From Lewinellaceae bacterium (GTDB taxonomy: Bacteria; Bacteroidota; Bacteroidia; Chitinophagales; Saprospiraceae): a stretch of DNA of 64,000 nt. Positions 20,321 to 28,038 of this stretch are shown here, piece by piece. The stretch's first letter is position 1. Every line of letters starts with the position of its first letter. The stretch lies in the NCBI GenBank assembly GCA_020636045.1, contig JACJYP010000011.1, forward strand, positions 1 to 64,000. The letters run 5' to 3'. A model generated the notes under the pieces. The model was not told where the DNA came from, did no database searches, and worked only from the letters and a program-made list of their open reading frames with translations. Made by a program: the position numbers and the translations under genes.

Positions 20321-21008
20321 ACAGGGTGGCGCCGCTCATCCCGTTGGGACCGATGGCGTGCTGCTCGGCGCCTGGACGGATATCAGCGCCTGCCGCAAAG
20401 TGCTGGATATCGGAACCGGGACGGGCGTCGTAGCGCTGATGCTGGCGCAACGGCTGTCCGATCGTCCTGAAAATGAGGCATTTGCTATTACGGCCGTTGA
20501 ATTACACGGGCCTTCAGCGGAATGTGCGCGTGGTAACTTTGCGCGCGCGCCCTGGTGCGACCAGCTGATACTGGTGGAAAGCGCCATACAGGAATTCGCC
20601 GTGCCGGAAGCCGGCCAATTTGACCTGATCGTCAGCAATCCGCCGTATTTCTCGGGACAAATGAGGGCCCGTGATCCGGTGCGCCGGCATGGAAGGCATG
20701 ACGATACCCTGACGCATGAAGCATTGCTCGATTGCGCCGTCCGTTTAATGAAACCGGACGGACGATTTTGCGTGATCCTGCCACCGGAACAAGGCCGGAA
20801 ACTCTGCGAAGCGGCTATACAGAAAGGGCTGTTTTGCAATAAAGAAACGGAGGTATATGCCAGACATGGAAAACCGGTGGAACGCCTGTTGTTGCGCTTT
20901 GAAAATATTCCACTCCCTTTTGAAAGGAACAAACTGGTGCTGATGGACGGAGAGGGTGCGCGCAGCGCTGATTTTCAGGTGCTGGTAAGCAATTTTTACC
21001 TGAAATAA
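20280..21008 (+). CDS. TrmN6-like tRNA1(Val) A37 N6-methyltransferase
   Basis: The 242-aa product is a class I SAM-dependent methyltransferase with DIGTGTG at residues 43-49 (SAM binding) and NPPY at 120-123, the catalytic motif of N6-adenine methyltransferases. The N-terminal FHFRKFSIEQGGAAHPVGTDGVLLG block is the TrmN6/YfiC signature (quoted only as a family pattern; the key residues are the GTDG turn). Expected activity is m6A37 in tRNA(Val). The start lies inside the preceding PLD-like gene in another frame; no shorter start keeps the signature, so the 41-nt overlap is real and suggests translational coupling. Confidence 0.88.
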   Translation: MASPPFHFRKFSIEQGGAAHPVGTDGVLLGAWTDISACRKVLDIGTGTGVVALMLAQRLSDRPENEAFAITAVELHGPSAECARGNFARAPWCDQLILVESAIQEFAVPEAGQFDLIVSNPPYFSGQMRARDPVRRHGRHDDTLTHEALLDCAVRLMKPDGRFCVILPPEQGRKLCEAAIQKGLFCNKETEVYARHGKPVERLLLRFENIPLPFERNKLVLMDGEGARSADFQVLVSNFYLK

Positions 21009-21037
21009 AAAGGAGAGACGCCATCGGGCATCTCTCC
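21006..21037 (-). terminator. Terminator of the small HTH-like gene
   Basis: A hairpin at 21012-21037 (GGAGAGA pairing with TCTCTCC, one mismatch, then three more pairs, 4-nt loop) is preceded on the plus strand by AAAAA, which becomes a U-tract on minus-strand RNA. It touches the stop codon of the methyltransferase gene and may also stop that convergent transcript weakly. Confidence 0.75.
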
Positions 21038-21084
21038 GGTTTGCCGTGATACGGCACATGTCATAATTTATTGGCAGGGCAATA

Positions 21085-21342
21085 TTATTGCATGGATATT
21101 TTATGCTCTTCAATGATCTGAATTGCACGATTTAGAATCGTGGTATCTTCCAGATGTACAATGCCGCCTCCCGGACCGGGTTCAAGGTGCCACTCCACGA
21201 TTTGGCCTTCTTCGTAATTATGAGCGCCAAAATAGTTGCGTACGGTTTGCTCGTCAATTTTGAGTTCTTCAGCGATGCGGTGGATACTACCCGTAGGCAG
21301 GGAGTGCTTGATGCGGCGCAACTCCTCGAAGGTGATATTCAT
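21085..21342 (-). CDS. Small conserved HTH-like DNA-binding protein (85 aa)
   Basis: The 85-aa product has an N-terminal helix-turn-helix-like stretch (residues about 5-38: FEELRRIKHSLP, then IHRIAEELKIDEQTVRNYFG). It is followed by a short acidic segment (EWHLEPGPGGG) and a C-terminal helix (NRAIQIIEEHKIS). Similar short proteins occur in many Bacteroidota, but I know of no assigned function. It is monocistronic, convergent with the methyltransferase gene. The 295-bp region upstream is shared with the divergent glycosyltransferase gene. Confidence 0.7.
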   Translation of the reverse strand: MNITFEELRRIKHSLPTGSIHRIAEELKIDEQTVRNYFGAHNYEEGQIVEWHLEPGPGGGIVHLEDTTILNRAIQIIEEHKISMQ

Positions 21343-21575
21343 ATGCCTCAGTTTTAGTGAAAAATAAGATTGGAAAGGCCCGGTGGGCTTTGCCCCAAAA
21401 AATTTCCCTAAGGTATGTGATTCAAAAAGGAATATGCAAATGAAGCCCTGAAAAATTTTTATCCGGTGGCAAAAGGTAAAAAACGCACGTAACCGATCGG
21501 TATTTGCGGGTCGACACTTTGCACATTCCTGTTTATTTTGCCCCGAAATCGGGGATAATGCCCTCGGAAACGTGC

Positions 21576-21583
21576 TATCTTTG
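21576..21583 (+). promoter_or_regulatory. -7 box upstream of the glycosyltransferase gene
   Basis: TATCTTTG is a perfect TAnnTTTG match, 54 bp before ATG 21638. I see no clear TTTG element at the usual distance upstream. The rest of the 295-bp divergent region (21343-21637) shows nothing else recognisable. Confidence 0.6.
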
Positions 21584-21637
21584 TCCGTCCTAATTATTCT
21601 TGCAACTTCCTGAAAAGCAATTTCTTTTCCGTCGCTG

Positions 21638-22768
21638 ATGTACCTTCATATCGTTTCGTTTGACATCCCGTATCCGGCTAACTACGGAGGAGTGATCCTG
21701 ATCTTCAATCAGATCAAGGCTTTGCACGAACTGGGGGTCAAAGTCATTTTACACTGCTTTCAGTATGGCGAACGCGTACCCCAGCCCGAACTGGCGAAAT
21801 ATTGCCATGAAGTGTATTACTACAAGAGAAGCCGTTCCCTCGTATATCAACTGAGTTTCCTGCCGTTCATCATGCGCAGCCGCCAAAGCGGCACGCTGAT
21901 CAAGCGCCTGCGCAAAGACAATCACCCGATCCTTTTCGAAGGCATGCACACCGCCTCTTATGTTTGGCACAAACGGCTGCGCGGACGTCAGAAACTCGTG
22001 CGTATGCACAACGTGGAATGGCAATACTACGAAAGCCTGTCGCGCTTGACCCCGCCTACAGAGGTGTTTGAAAAGACTTTTTATTTTATTGAAAGTATAA
22101 AACTGCAACGCATCGAACCGAAGGTGGTGCTGCATGCAGACGAGATCATTACGATATCGACTACCGATGCCGCCTATTACCGGGACATGAAGGCCAATAC
22201 GCACTATATCCCGGCCTTTCACCCGAACGCCGCTGTGGAAAGCCTGTCGGGCAGGGGTGAGTATGTGTTGTTTCACGGCAAATTGAGCGTTCCCGACAAC
22301 GAAAGGGCCGCGATCTGGCTGATCGAGCAGGTGTTTTCAAAAATAGACGTTCCCTTCGTGATCGCGGGCATGTCGCCCTCGGTGCGCCTGCGCGATATGG
22401 TACAGCGCTACGAACATGTCAGCCTGGTCGAAAATCCGGGTGACGTGGAAATGAACAGCCTGATCGCGAAAGCGCAGATCAACCTGCTGGTATCCTTCCA
22501 GTCGTCCGGCATAAAATTGAAACTGATCAACGCGCTTTTCCGCGGACGGTTTTGCATCGTGAATGATCTGATGGTCGGCGGTACGGGCCTGGCCGGTCTG
22601 TGCTATGTGCGCAATTCGCCCGCAGCGATCAGCCAGACCATCGAGGCTTTGATCAACGCACCGTTCGAAGCCAGCAAAATCGAGGAAAGGCGCAAGGTGC
22701 TTGAGAAGGAATTCTCCAATATTGAAAATGCCAGGAAACTGATCGAAGTCATCAAATTCGATTCCTGA
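21638..22768 (+). CDS. GT-B glycosyltransferase (family 4-like)
   Basis: The 376-aa cytosolic protein has a GT-B layout. The N-terminal half starts IVSFDIPYPANYGGV, a typical nucleotide-sugar GT4 opening with a glycine-rich turn. The C-terminal half contains YVLFHGKLSVPDNERA, VPFVIAGMSP and SSGIKLKLINALFRGRF, the last taking the place of the usual EX7E donor-site region. The lack of a clear EX7E pair makes donor prediction unsafe. It is the first gene of a plus-strand run, but the link to the menaquinone genes downstream looks positional, not functional. Acceptor and donor are unknown. Confidence 0.75.
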   Translation: MYLHIVSFDIPYPANYGGVILIFNQIKALHELGVKVILHCFQYGERVPQPELAKYCHEVYYYKRSRSLVYQLSFLPFIMRSRQSGTLIKRLRKDNHPILFEGMHTASYVWHKRLRGRQKLVRMHNVEWQYYESLSRLTPPTEVFEKTFYFIESIKLQRIEPKVVLHADEIITISTTDAAYYRDMKANTHYIPAFHPNAAVESLSGRGEYVLFHGKLSVPDNERAAIWLIEQVFSKIDVPFVIAGMSPSVRLRDMVQRYEHVSLVENPGDVEMNSLIAKAQINLLVSFQSSGIKLKLINALFRGRFCIVNDLMVGGTGLAGLCYVRNSPAAISQTIEALINAPFEASKIEERRKVLEKEFSNIENARKLIEVIKFDS

Positions 22769-22845
22769 CGGGGTTTCAAAAATAATTGAAAAATTTGAAC
22801 AATGACCCCCTGCCGGGGTTTGTTGTTGGAATCAACGTTTGAACG

Positions 22846-24060
22846 ATGCGCGGAACAGCACAACTCGATATTCTGCTTCAGAACAAAGACCTCAGTGCCG
22901 ATCACCTTCATATCGCCCGTAAAGTCGCCGACGGACAGCGCATCGACTTCGAAGAGGGCGTTTTTTTATTCGAACACGGCGACCTTTCCTACCTCGGGGC
23001 TTTGGCCAATTTCATCCGCGAACAAAAGAACGGCGATAACACCTACTTCAACCGAAACTTTCACATCGAACCGACCAATCTGTGCGTGTACGATTGCAAG
23101 TTCTGCTCGTATTCCCGGCTGATCAAACAGCGTAGCGACGAATCCGCCTGGGCGTATTCGATGGACGAGATGTTTGATATCGTGCGGAAATACGACGGTC
23201 AACCCGTGACGGAAGTTCACATCGTAGGCGGCGTGCTGCCGCAATACGACCTGCCTTTTTATGTCGACTTTTTCAGGCGTATCAAAGCGCACAGACCGGA
23301 AATGCATATCAAGGCATTGACTCCCGTGGAGTATCACTATATCTTTAAAAAAGCAAAAGTGACGTATGAGGAGGGCATGCAAATGATAAAGGATGCCGGT
23401 GTGGACAGTATGCCCGGTGGCGGCGCCGAAATATTTCATCCGGAGATCCGCGAGCAGATCGCGGCCGACAAATGCGATGCGGACCAGTGGCTGCGCATCC
23501 ACGAGATCTGGCACCAACTCGGCATGCGCTCGAACGCCACGATGTTGTACGGCCACATCGAAAAATGGCATCACCGCATCGATCATCTCGAACGCCTGCG
23601 GCAGTTGCAGGATAAAACGGCTGGTTTCCAAACCTTTATTCCGCTGAAATTTCGCAACCAGGACAATCAGATGAGCCATGTACCGGAAAGCACTACGGTG
23701 GAAGACCTGCGGAATTATGCCGTCAGCCGGATTTACCTCGACAATTTCGATCACATCAAGGCCTACTGGCCCATGATCGGCAGGCAGGTGGCGCAAATGT
23801 CGCTGTCGTTCGGCGTCGACGATATCGACGGCACGATCGACGATACCACCAAAATATATTCCATGGCGGGCTCCGAAGAGCAGCATCCGGCTCTGAGTAC
23901 CCGCGAACTGGTCGACCTGATCCGCCGCGTCGGGCGCAGGGCGATCGAGCGCGATACGTTGTACAATATTCTTGAGGATTATTCGGACAAGGTTTTTGAA
24001 GACGACAAACAGTGGCGAGGTTATTACGCCCTGCCGGTCGTGGAAAACGCCGGATCGTGA
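22846..24060 (+). CDS. mqnE: Aminofutalosine synthase MqnE (radical SAM)
   Basis: The 404-aa radical SAM enzyme has the [4Fe-4S] ligands C80, C84 and C87 in CVYDCKFC, preceded by YFNRNFHIEPTN, and GGGAEIF near residue 190. These fit MqnE, which adds carboxyvinyl-oxybenzoate to SAM-derived radical chemistry to form aminofutalosine in the futalosine route to menaquinone. Its relative MqnC has different flanking residues. ATG 22846 gives the family's normal N-terminus. Downstream lie a histidine phosphatase (39 nt gap) and mqnA, in one probable operon. Confidence 0.92.
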   Translation: MRGTAQLDILLQNKDLSADHLHIARKVADGQRIDFEEGVFLFEHGDLSYLGALANFIREQKNGDNTYFNRNFHIEPTNLCVYDCKFCSYSRLIKQRSDESAWAYSMDEMFDIVRKYDGQPVTEVHIVGGVLPQYDLPFYVDFFRRIKAHRPEMHIKALTPVEYHYIFKKAKVTYEEGMQMIKDAGVDSMPGGGAEIFHPEIREQIAADKCDADQWLRIHEIWHQLGMRSNATMLYGHIEKWHHRIDHLERLRQLQDKTAGFQTFIPLKFRNQDNQMSHVPESTTVEDLRNYAVSRIYLDNFDHIKAYWPMIGRQVAQMSLSFGVDDIDGTIDDTTKIYSMAGSEEQHPALSTRELVDLIRRVGRRAIERDTLYNILEDYSDKVFEDDKQWRGYYALPVVENAGS

Positions 24061-24099
24061 TGTGGGTGCCGCTGTGAATGATTTTTGACAAAGAGCAAC

Positions 24100-24729
24100 A
24101 TGACTAAAAAAACGCTTTATATCCTGCGCCACGGCGAAACGGAATACAACCGACTGGGGATCGTGCAGGGCAGCGGAGTGGATACCGAACTGAACGATAT
24201 CGGCCACAAACAGGCAGAGGCATTTTTCGAAGCCCACAAAAACATCGATTTTCAACTGGTTGTCACCTCCAAACTGATCAGAACCCATCAAACGGTCCGG
24301 CATTTTCTCGACCGGAACATCCCCTGGATACAGACTCCGGATATCAATGAGATCAGTTGGGGCGCGCATGAGGGGAAGCCTTCGACACCCGAGCGTATTG
24401 CGATCTACCGCCGGATGATCGGCGAATGGAAATCAGGAAACCTCGATGCGTCGCTGCCGGAAGGGGAAACCGCGCGTCAACTGCGCGAGCGTGTAGGGCG
24501 TTTTATCGAATGGGTCCGCGTGCGCGAAGAACAGCGCATTCTGGTGGCGACCCATGGCCGGACGCTGCGTTGCCTCGTCACCATGCTCAAAGGACTCGAT
24601 CCCGCCCAAATGGAACAGGTCTCTCACGCTAACACGGGACTATACCTGATCCACCTGCACGAAGGAAACTGGATATTCGAACTTGAGAATGATATCCGCC
24701 ACCTGGAAGATCTCCGCCAGGCGATATAA
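24100..24729 (+). CDS. Histidine phosphatase family protein
   Basis: The 209-aa protein begins LYILRHGETEYNR, with the catalytic RHG motif (phospho-histidine acceptor). It carries a second conserved histidine in ILVATHGRTLRCLV and the acid region LPEGET. This is the phosphoglycerate mutase-like superfamily, acting on small phosphoesters. The substrate cannot be read from sequence. It lies between mqnE and mqnA with short gaps (39 and 50 nt), so it is probably co-transcribed. A role in menaquinone synthesis is not established. A TTG codon 15 nt upstream is in frame, but ATG 24100 is preferred. Confidence 0.88.
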   Translation: MTKKTLYILRHGETEYNRLGIVQGSGVDTELNDIGHKQAEAFFEAHKNIDFQLVVTSKLIRTHQTVRHFLDRNIPWIQTPDINEISWGAHEGKPSTPERIAIYRRMIGEWKSGNLDASLPEGETARQLRERVGRFIEWVRVREEQRILVATHGRTLRCLVTMLKGLDPAQMEQVSHANTGLYLIHLHEGNWIFELENDIRHLEDLRQAI

Positions 24730-24779
24730 CATGCATCATACCTGACACCCCGATTGCCAGCCACAGCACATCTGCATTT

Positions 24780-25556
24780 ATGCGTCTATCTGCCGTTAGT
24801 TATCTGAATACCAAGCCGTTTATTTACGGCCTTTTCCGCAGCGATCTGGCGGAGATGATCGATCTGAGCCTCGATATTCCATCCGTATGCGCACAAAAAC
24901 TGCTGGATCAGCGCGCCGATATCGTGCTGACACCGGTAGCCGTCATACCCGAATTGCCCGAAGCATACCTTGTATCCGATTTTTGTATCGGCTCCGTCGG
25001 GCCTGTCAAAACGGTATGCCTGTATTCGGAAAAACCTCTGGAGGAAATTGAAGAAATCTATCTCGACTTTCACTCCCGCACCTCGGTGGAACTGACGAAG
25101 ATCCTGTGCGAACGTTACTGGAAACTGAATCCCAGACTGATTCCTGCCGGACCGGGCTACGAACAGGAGATCGGCGGCGGCAAGGCAGGCCTTATTATTG
25201 GCGACCGCAGCATCGGCATGGACAAAAAATTCCCCTATGTCTATGACCTCGGCGAAGCCTGGACGGATTGGACGGGGCTTCCCTTCGTTTTTGCCGCCTG
25301 GATTAGCATCAAGCCGCTCCCACCCGAGATCATAAGTCGCTTCAACAAAGCCCTGCAATTCGGGCTGGACCACATCCCCGAACTGACCAAAATATTGCCG
25401 GCAATGCCTGATTTTGATGTGGAGCGGTACTTCCGGGAAAACATCAGTTACGAACTGGGCGATGCGAAATGGGAAGCGCTCAACCGCTTCCTCGGGATAG
25501 TTGCAGGTGAAAACGGATACCAGCTCCGGCGAACGGCCGCAGCGGCAGCCCTTTGA
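24780..25556 (+). CDS. mqnA: Chorismate dehydratase MqnA (futalosine pathway)
   Basis: The 258-aa protein has a periplasmic-binding-protein-like fold. SAVSYLNTKPFIYG at the start, ADIVLTPVAVIPEL, SVGPVKTVCLYS and AGLIIGDRSIGM are MqnA hallmarks. The family dehydrates chorismate to 3-enolpyruvylbenzoate, the substrate that MqnE uses. Co-location with mqnE supports the call. mqnB, mqnC and mqnD are not in the window. The Ala-rich C-terminal tail (RTAAAAAL) is likely unstructured. Confidence 0.92.
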   Translation: MRLSAVSYLNTKPFIYGLFRSDLAEMIDLSLDIPSVCAQKLLDQRADIVLTPVAVIPELPEAYLVSDFCIGSVGPVKTVCLYSEKPLEEIEEIYLDFHSRTSVELTKILCERYWKLNPRLIPAGPGYEQEIGGGKAGLIIGDRSIGMDKKFPYVYDLGEAWTDWTGLPFVFAAWISIKPLPPEIISRFNKALQFGLDHIPELTKILPAMPDFDVERYFRENISYELGDAKWEALNRFLGIVAGENGYQLRRTAAAAAL

Positions 25557-25622
25557 CTTCTAACGGAGGAACTTTCCGCGGATTTCCTGCTCGCCAACGG
25601 CCGCGGATTTCACCTAAACCGC

Positions 25623-25630
25623 TACTTTTG
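25623..25630 (+). promoter_or_regulatory. -7 box of the gapA promoter
   Basis: TACTTTTG matches TAnnTTTG and lies 66 bp before the gapA ATG. A clear -33 TTTG is not visible. The box sits in the 140-bp gap after mqnA, so gapA and pgk probably start a separate transcript here. Confidence 0.65.
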
Positions 25631-25696
25631 CGGCGCCAATCACGCCCTGCGTGACCCATCGTCAATCATTTTTCTATAAAAATACCAAATACAATC

Positions 25697-26689
25697 ATGG
25701 CAAAAAAAAGAATCGCCATCAACGGCTTTGGCCGCATCGGCCGTCTGACATTCCGCAATCTGCTGAAAAAGAGCGATGTAGAAGTAGTCGCAATCAACGA
25801 CCTTACTGATAATCACACCCTGGCACACCTGCTGAAATACGATACCATGCACGGTCGCTTCGAAGGCACCGTTTCCTCCGACGACGAAAATCTCTATGTC
25901 AACGGCGTAAAGATCCTCGGTTCCGCCATCCGTAACCCGGCCGAGTGCCCCTGGAAAGAACTGGGCGTCGATGTCGTGCTCGAATGCACCGGCATTTTCC
26001 TCGACAAAGAGAAAGCCGGCCTTCACCTCCAGGCCGGCGCAAAGCGCGTTGTTCTGTCCGCACCCCCCAAAGGTGATGACGTGCCCACTTTCGTGATCGG
26101 CGCCAACCACCAGGATATCAAAGACTCCGACCTGGTCATTTCCAACGCATCCTGCACGACCAACTGCCTGGTGCCGATGATCATGGTGCTCGACAAGGCT
26201 TTCGGCGTTGAGCAGTTTTTCATGAACACCATCCACGCCTATACGTCCGACCAGAACCTGCAGGACGGTCCGCACCGCGACCTGCGCCGTGCCCGTGCTG
26301 CCGCACAGAACATCGTACCGACGAGCACCGGCGCCGCCAAAGCCGTTACGCTTGTAGCGCCGCACCTCAAAGGCAAGATCGCCGCGCACTCGATGCGCGT
26401 TCCCGTTGCCACGGGTTCTGTCACCGACGTGGTAGCCACGCTTAAAGGCCCGCACAGCGTAGAAGAAGTAAATGCCGCTTTCAAAGCCGCAGCGGACAGC
26501 CACCTGAAAGGCATCCTTGAGTACAACACCGACGAGATCGTGTCGGGCGATATTGTACGCAACACGCATTCCTGCATCTTCGACGCACCCCTGACCCAGG
26601 CGAACGGCAATACCGTGCGCATTGTGGGCTGGTACGACAATGAAGCGGGCTACTCGGCGCGCCTGGCCGATCTGGCGGCAATGATCTGA
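25697..26689 (+). CDS. gapA: Type I glyceraldehyde-3-phosphate dehydrogenase
   Basis: The 330-aa protein starts IAINGFGRIGRL (NAD-binding Rossmann fold) and has the catalytic C153 in SNASCTTNC. C-terminal catalytic-domain motifs include IVPTSTGAAKA and NTVRIVGWYDNEAGYS. It converts glyceraldehyde-3-phosphate, phosphate and NAD+ to 1,3-bisphosphoglycerate in glycolysis. Length and motifs are normal. It is followed 84 bp later by pgk, the next glycolytic step, so the two probably form an operon. Confidence 0.97.
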   Translation: MAKKRIAINGFGRIGRLTFRNLLKKSDVEVVAINDLTDNHTLAHLLKYDTMHGRFEGTVSSDDENLYVNGVKILGSAIRNPAECPWKELGVDVVLECTGIFLDKEKAGLHLQAGAKRVVLSAPPKGDDVPTFVIGANHQDIKDSDLVISNASCTTNCLVPMIMVLDKAFGVEQFFMNTIHAYTSDQNLQDGPHRDLRRARAAAQNIVPTSTGAAKAVTLVAPHLKGKIAAHSMRVPVATGSVTDVVATLKGPHSVEEVNAAFKAAADSHLKGILEYNTDEIVSGDIVRNTHSCIFDAPLTQANGNTVRIVGWYDNEAGYSARLADLAAMI

Positions 26690-26773
26690 TCACAAGACAT
26701 AATGATCGCGGGGGATTTGCAGGGTTGCAAATCCCTCTTTTCAAGTACCTCGTTTCTACAAAACGCCATTTCC

Positions 26774-27976
26774 ATGGATATCAATTTCAAGGATAAAAAA
26801 GCCCTTGTGCGGGTCGATTTCAACGTTCCGCTTGATAAAGAATACAAGATCACCGACGATACCCGTATCCGGGAAGCGGTGCCCACCATCCGTTATATTC
26901 TGGATCAGGGCGGCGCTGCCATCCTGATGTCGCATCTGGGAAGGCCGCTGTCCAAACTGAATGAAGACGGCACGGTCAACAGGGAAAAATTCACCCTGAA
27001 GCACCTGGTATCACATCTGCGCAGAAAACTGAAGGCAAGGGTACATTTTGCAGATGACTGTGTCGGTAAATCTGCCGTCAAGAAGGCGGCGGCGCTCAAA
27101 CCGGGCGAGGTACTGTTGCTGGAAAACACGCGGTTTTATCCCGAAGAGGAAAAGGGCGATGCAGAATTTGCCGGCAAACTTGCTGCTCTGGGCGATATAT
27201 ACGTCAACGACGCGTTCGGCACCGCGCATCGCGCGCATGCCAGCACCACGATCGTGGCCAACTACTTCGACAAGCAGCACAAAACCTTCGGCTTTCTGAT
27301 GGAGCGCGAGATCGGCAATGCTTCCCGCGCCATGAAAAACCCGGAGAAGCCGGTAACCTGTGTGACCGGCGGCTCAAAAGTGAGCGACAAGATCCTGCTG
27401 CTGGAAAAATTCCTCGACTATGCCGACAACATCCTGATCGGCGGCGCCATGGCCTACACATTCATGATGGCGAAAAGAGGGCAGGTGGGCAACTCGCTGG
27501 TGGAGGCCGACAAGATCAAGATCGCGAAGGAATTTTTGAAAAAAGCGAAAGCGGCGGGAGTAAAAGTGTTGCTTCCGCGCGATTCTGTTTGCGGTGATAA
27601 ATTTGCCGCCGACGCTTCGGTGCAGGTTTTTCCCAGTAATGCCATACCCGATGGCTGGATGGGGCTCGATATCGGCCCTTCAGCGGCAAAAGCATTTGCC
27701 AGGACCATCCGTGCCAGCAAAACGGTGATCTGGAACGGCCCGATGGGCGTGTTCGAAATGCCCGCGTTTGCCGAAGGCACCAAGGTCGTAGCCAAAGCCT
27801 GCGCCTCGGCTACCCGGAAAGGCGCATTTACAATGGTGGGCGGCGGAGACTCCGTTGCTGCGGTGAATCAACTCAAACTCGCCAAAAAAGTGAGTTTTGT
27901 GAGTACAGGCGGTGGCGCTATGCTCGAGTTTCTCGAAGGCAAGGAATTGCCGGGGATCAAGGCGATCACCGGATAG
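26774..27976 (+). CDS. pgk: Phosphoglycerate kinase
   Basis: The 400-aa cytosolic enzyme carries the family motifs KALVRVDFNVPL, SHLGRP, LLLENTRFYPEE, CVTGGSKVSDKI and, near the end, MVGGGDSVAAVNQL. It transfers phosphate from 1,3-bisphosphoglycerate to ADP. The reading frame is open 72 nt further upstream, but family members begin just before KALVRVDFN, so ATG 26774 is used. It follows gapA and ends at a strong terminator. Confidence 0.97.
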   Translation: MDINFKDKKALVRVDFNVPLDKEYKITDDTRIREAVPTIRYILDQGGAAILMSHLGRPLSKLNEDGTVNREKFTLKHLVSHLRRKLKARVHFADDCVGKSAVKKAAALKPGEVLLLENTRFYPEEEKGDAEFAGKLAALGDIYVNDAFGTAHRAHASTTIVANYFDKQHKTFGFLMEREIGNASRAMKNPEKPVTCVTGGSKVSDKILLLEKFLDYADNILIGGAMAYTFMMAKRGQVGNSLVEADKIKIAKEFLKKAKAAGVKVLLPRDSVCGDKFAADASVQVFPSNAIPDGWMGLDIGPSAAKAFARTIRASKTVIWNGPMGVFEMPAFAEGTKVVAKACASATRKGAFTMVGGGDSVAAVNQLKLAKKVSFVSTGGGAMLEFLEGKELPGIKAITG

Positions 27977-28001
27977 GTAATCGCAATATTGTATCAGCAA
28001 A

Positions 28002-28036
28002 ACGGGGCCGTGATCCAATCACGGCCCCGTTTTTTT
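28002..28036 (+). terminator. Rho-independent terminator after pgk
   Basis: A 12-bp perfect stem (28002-28013 with 28019-28030, 5-nt loop) runs into seven T residues (28030-28036). It ends the gapA-pgk transcript, three bases before the stop codon of the convergent YfhO-like gene. Confidence 0.92.
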
Positions 28037-28038
28037 AT

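Noticed and set aside
22805..22819. Terminator between the glycosyltransferase gene and mqnE
   Set aside because: ACCCC/GGGGT gives only a 5-bp stem and is followed by TTGTTGTT, not a real U-tract.
22966..24369. 467-codon antisense frame over mqnE and the phosphatase gene
   Set aside because: It runs over two genes with clear catalytic motifs and has no promoter, motif or plausible protein composition.
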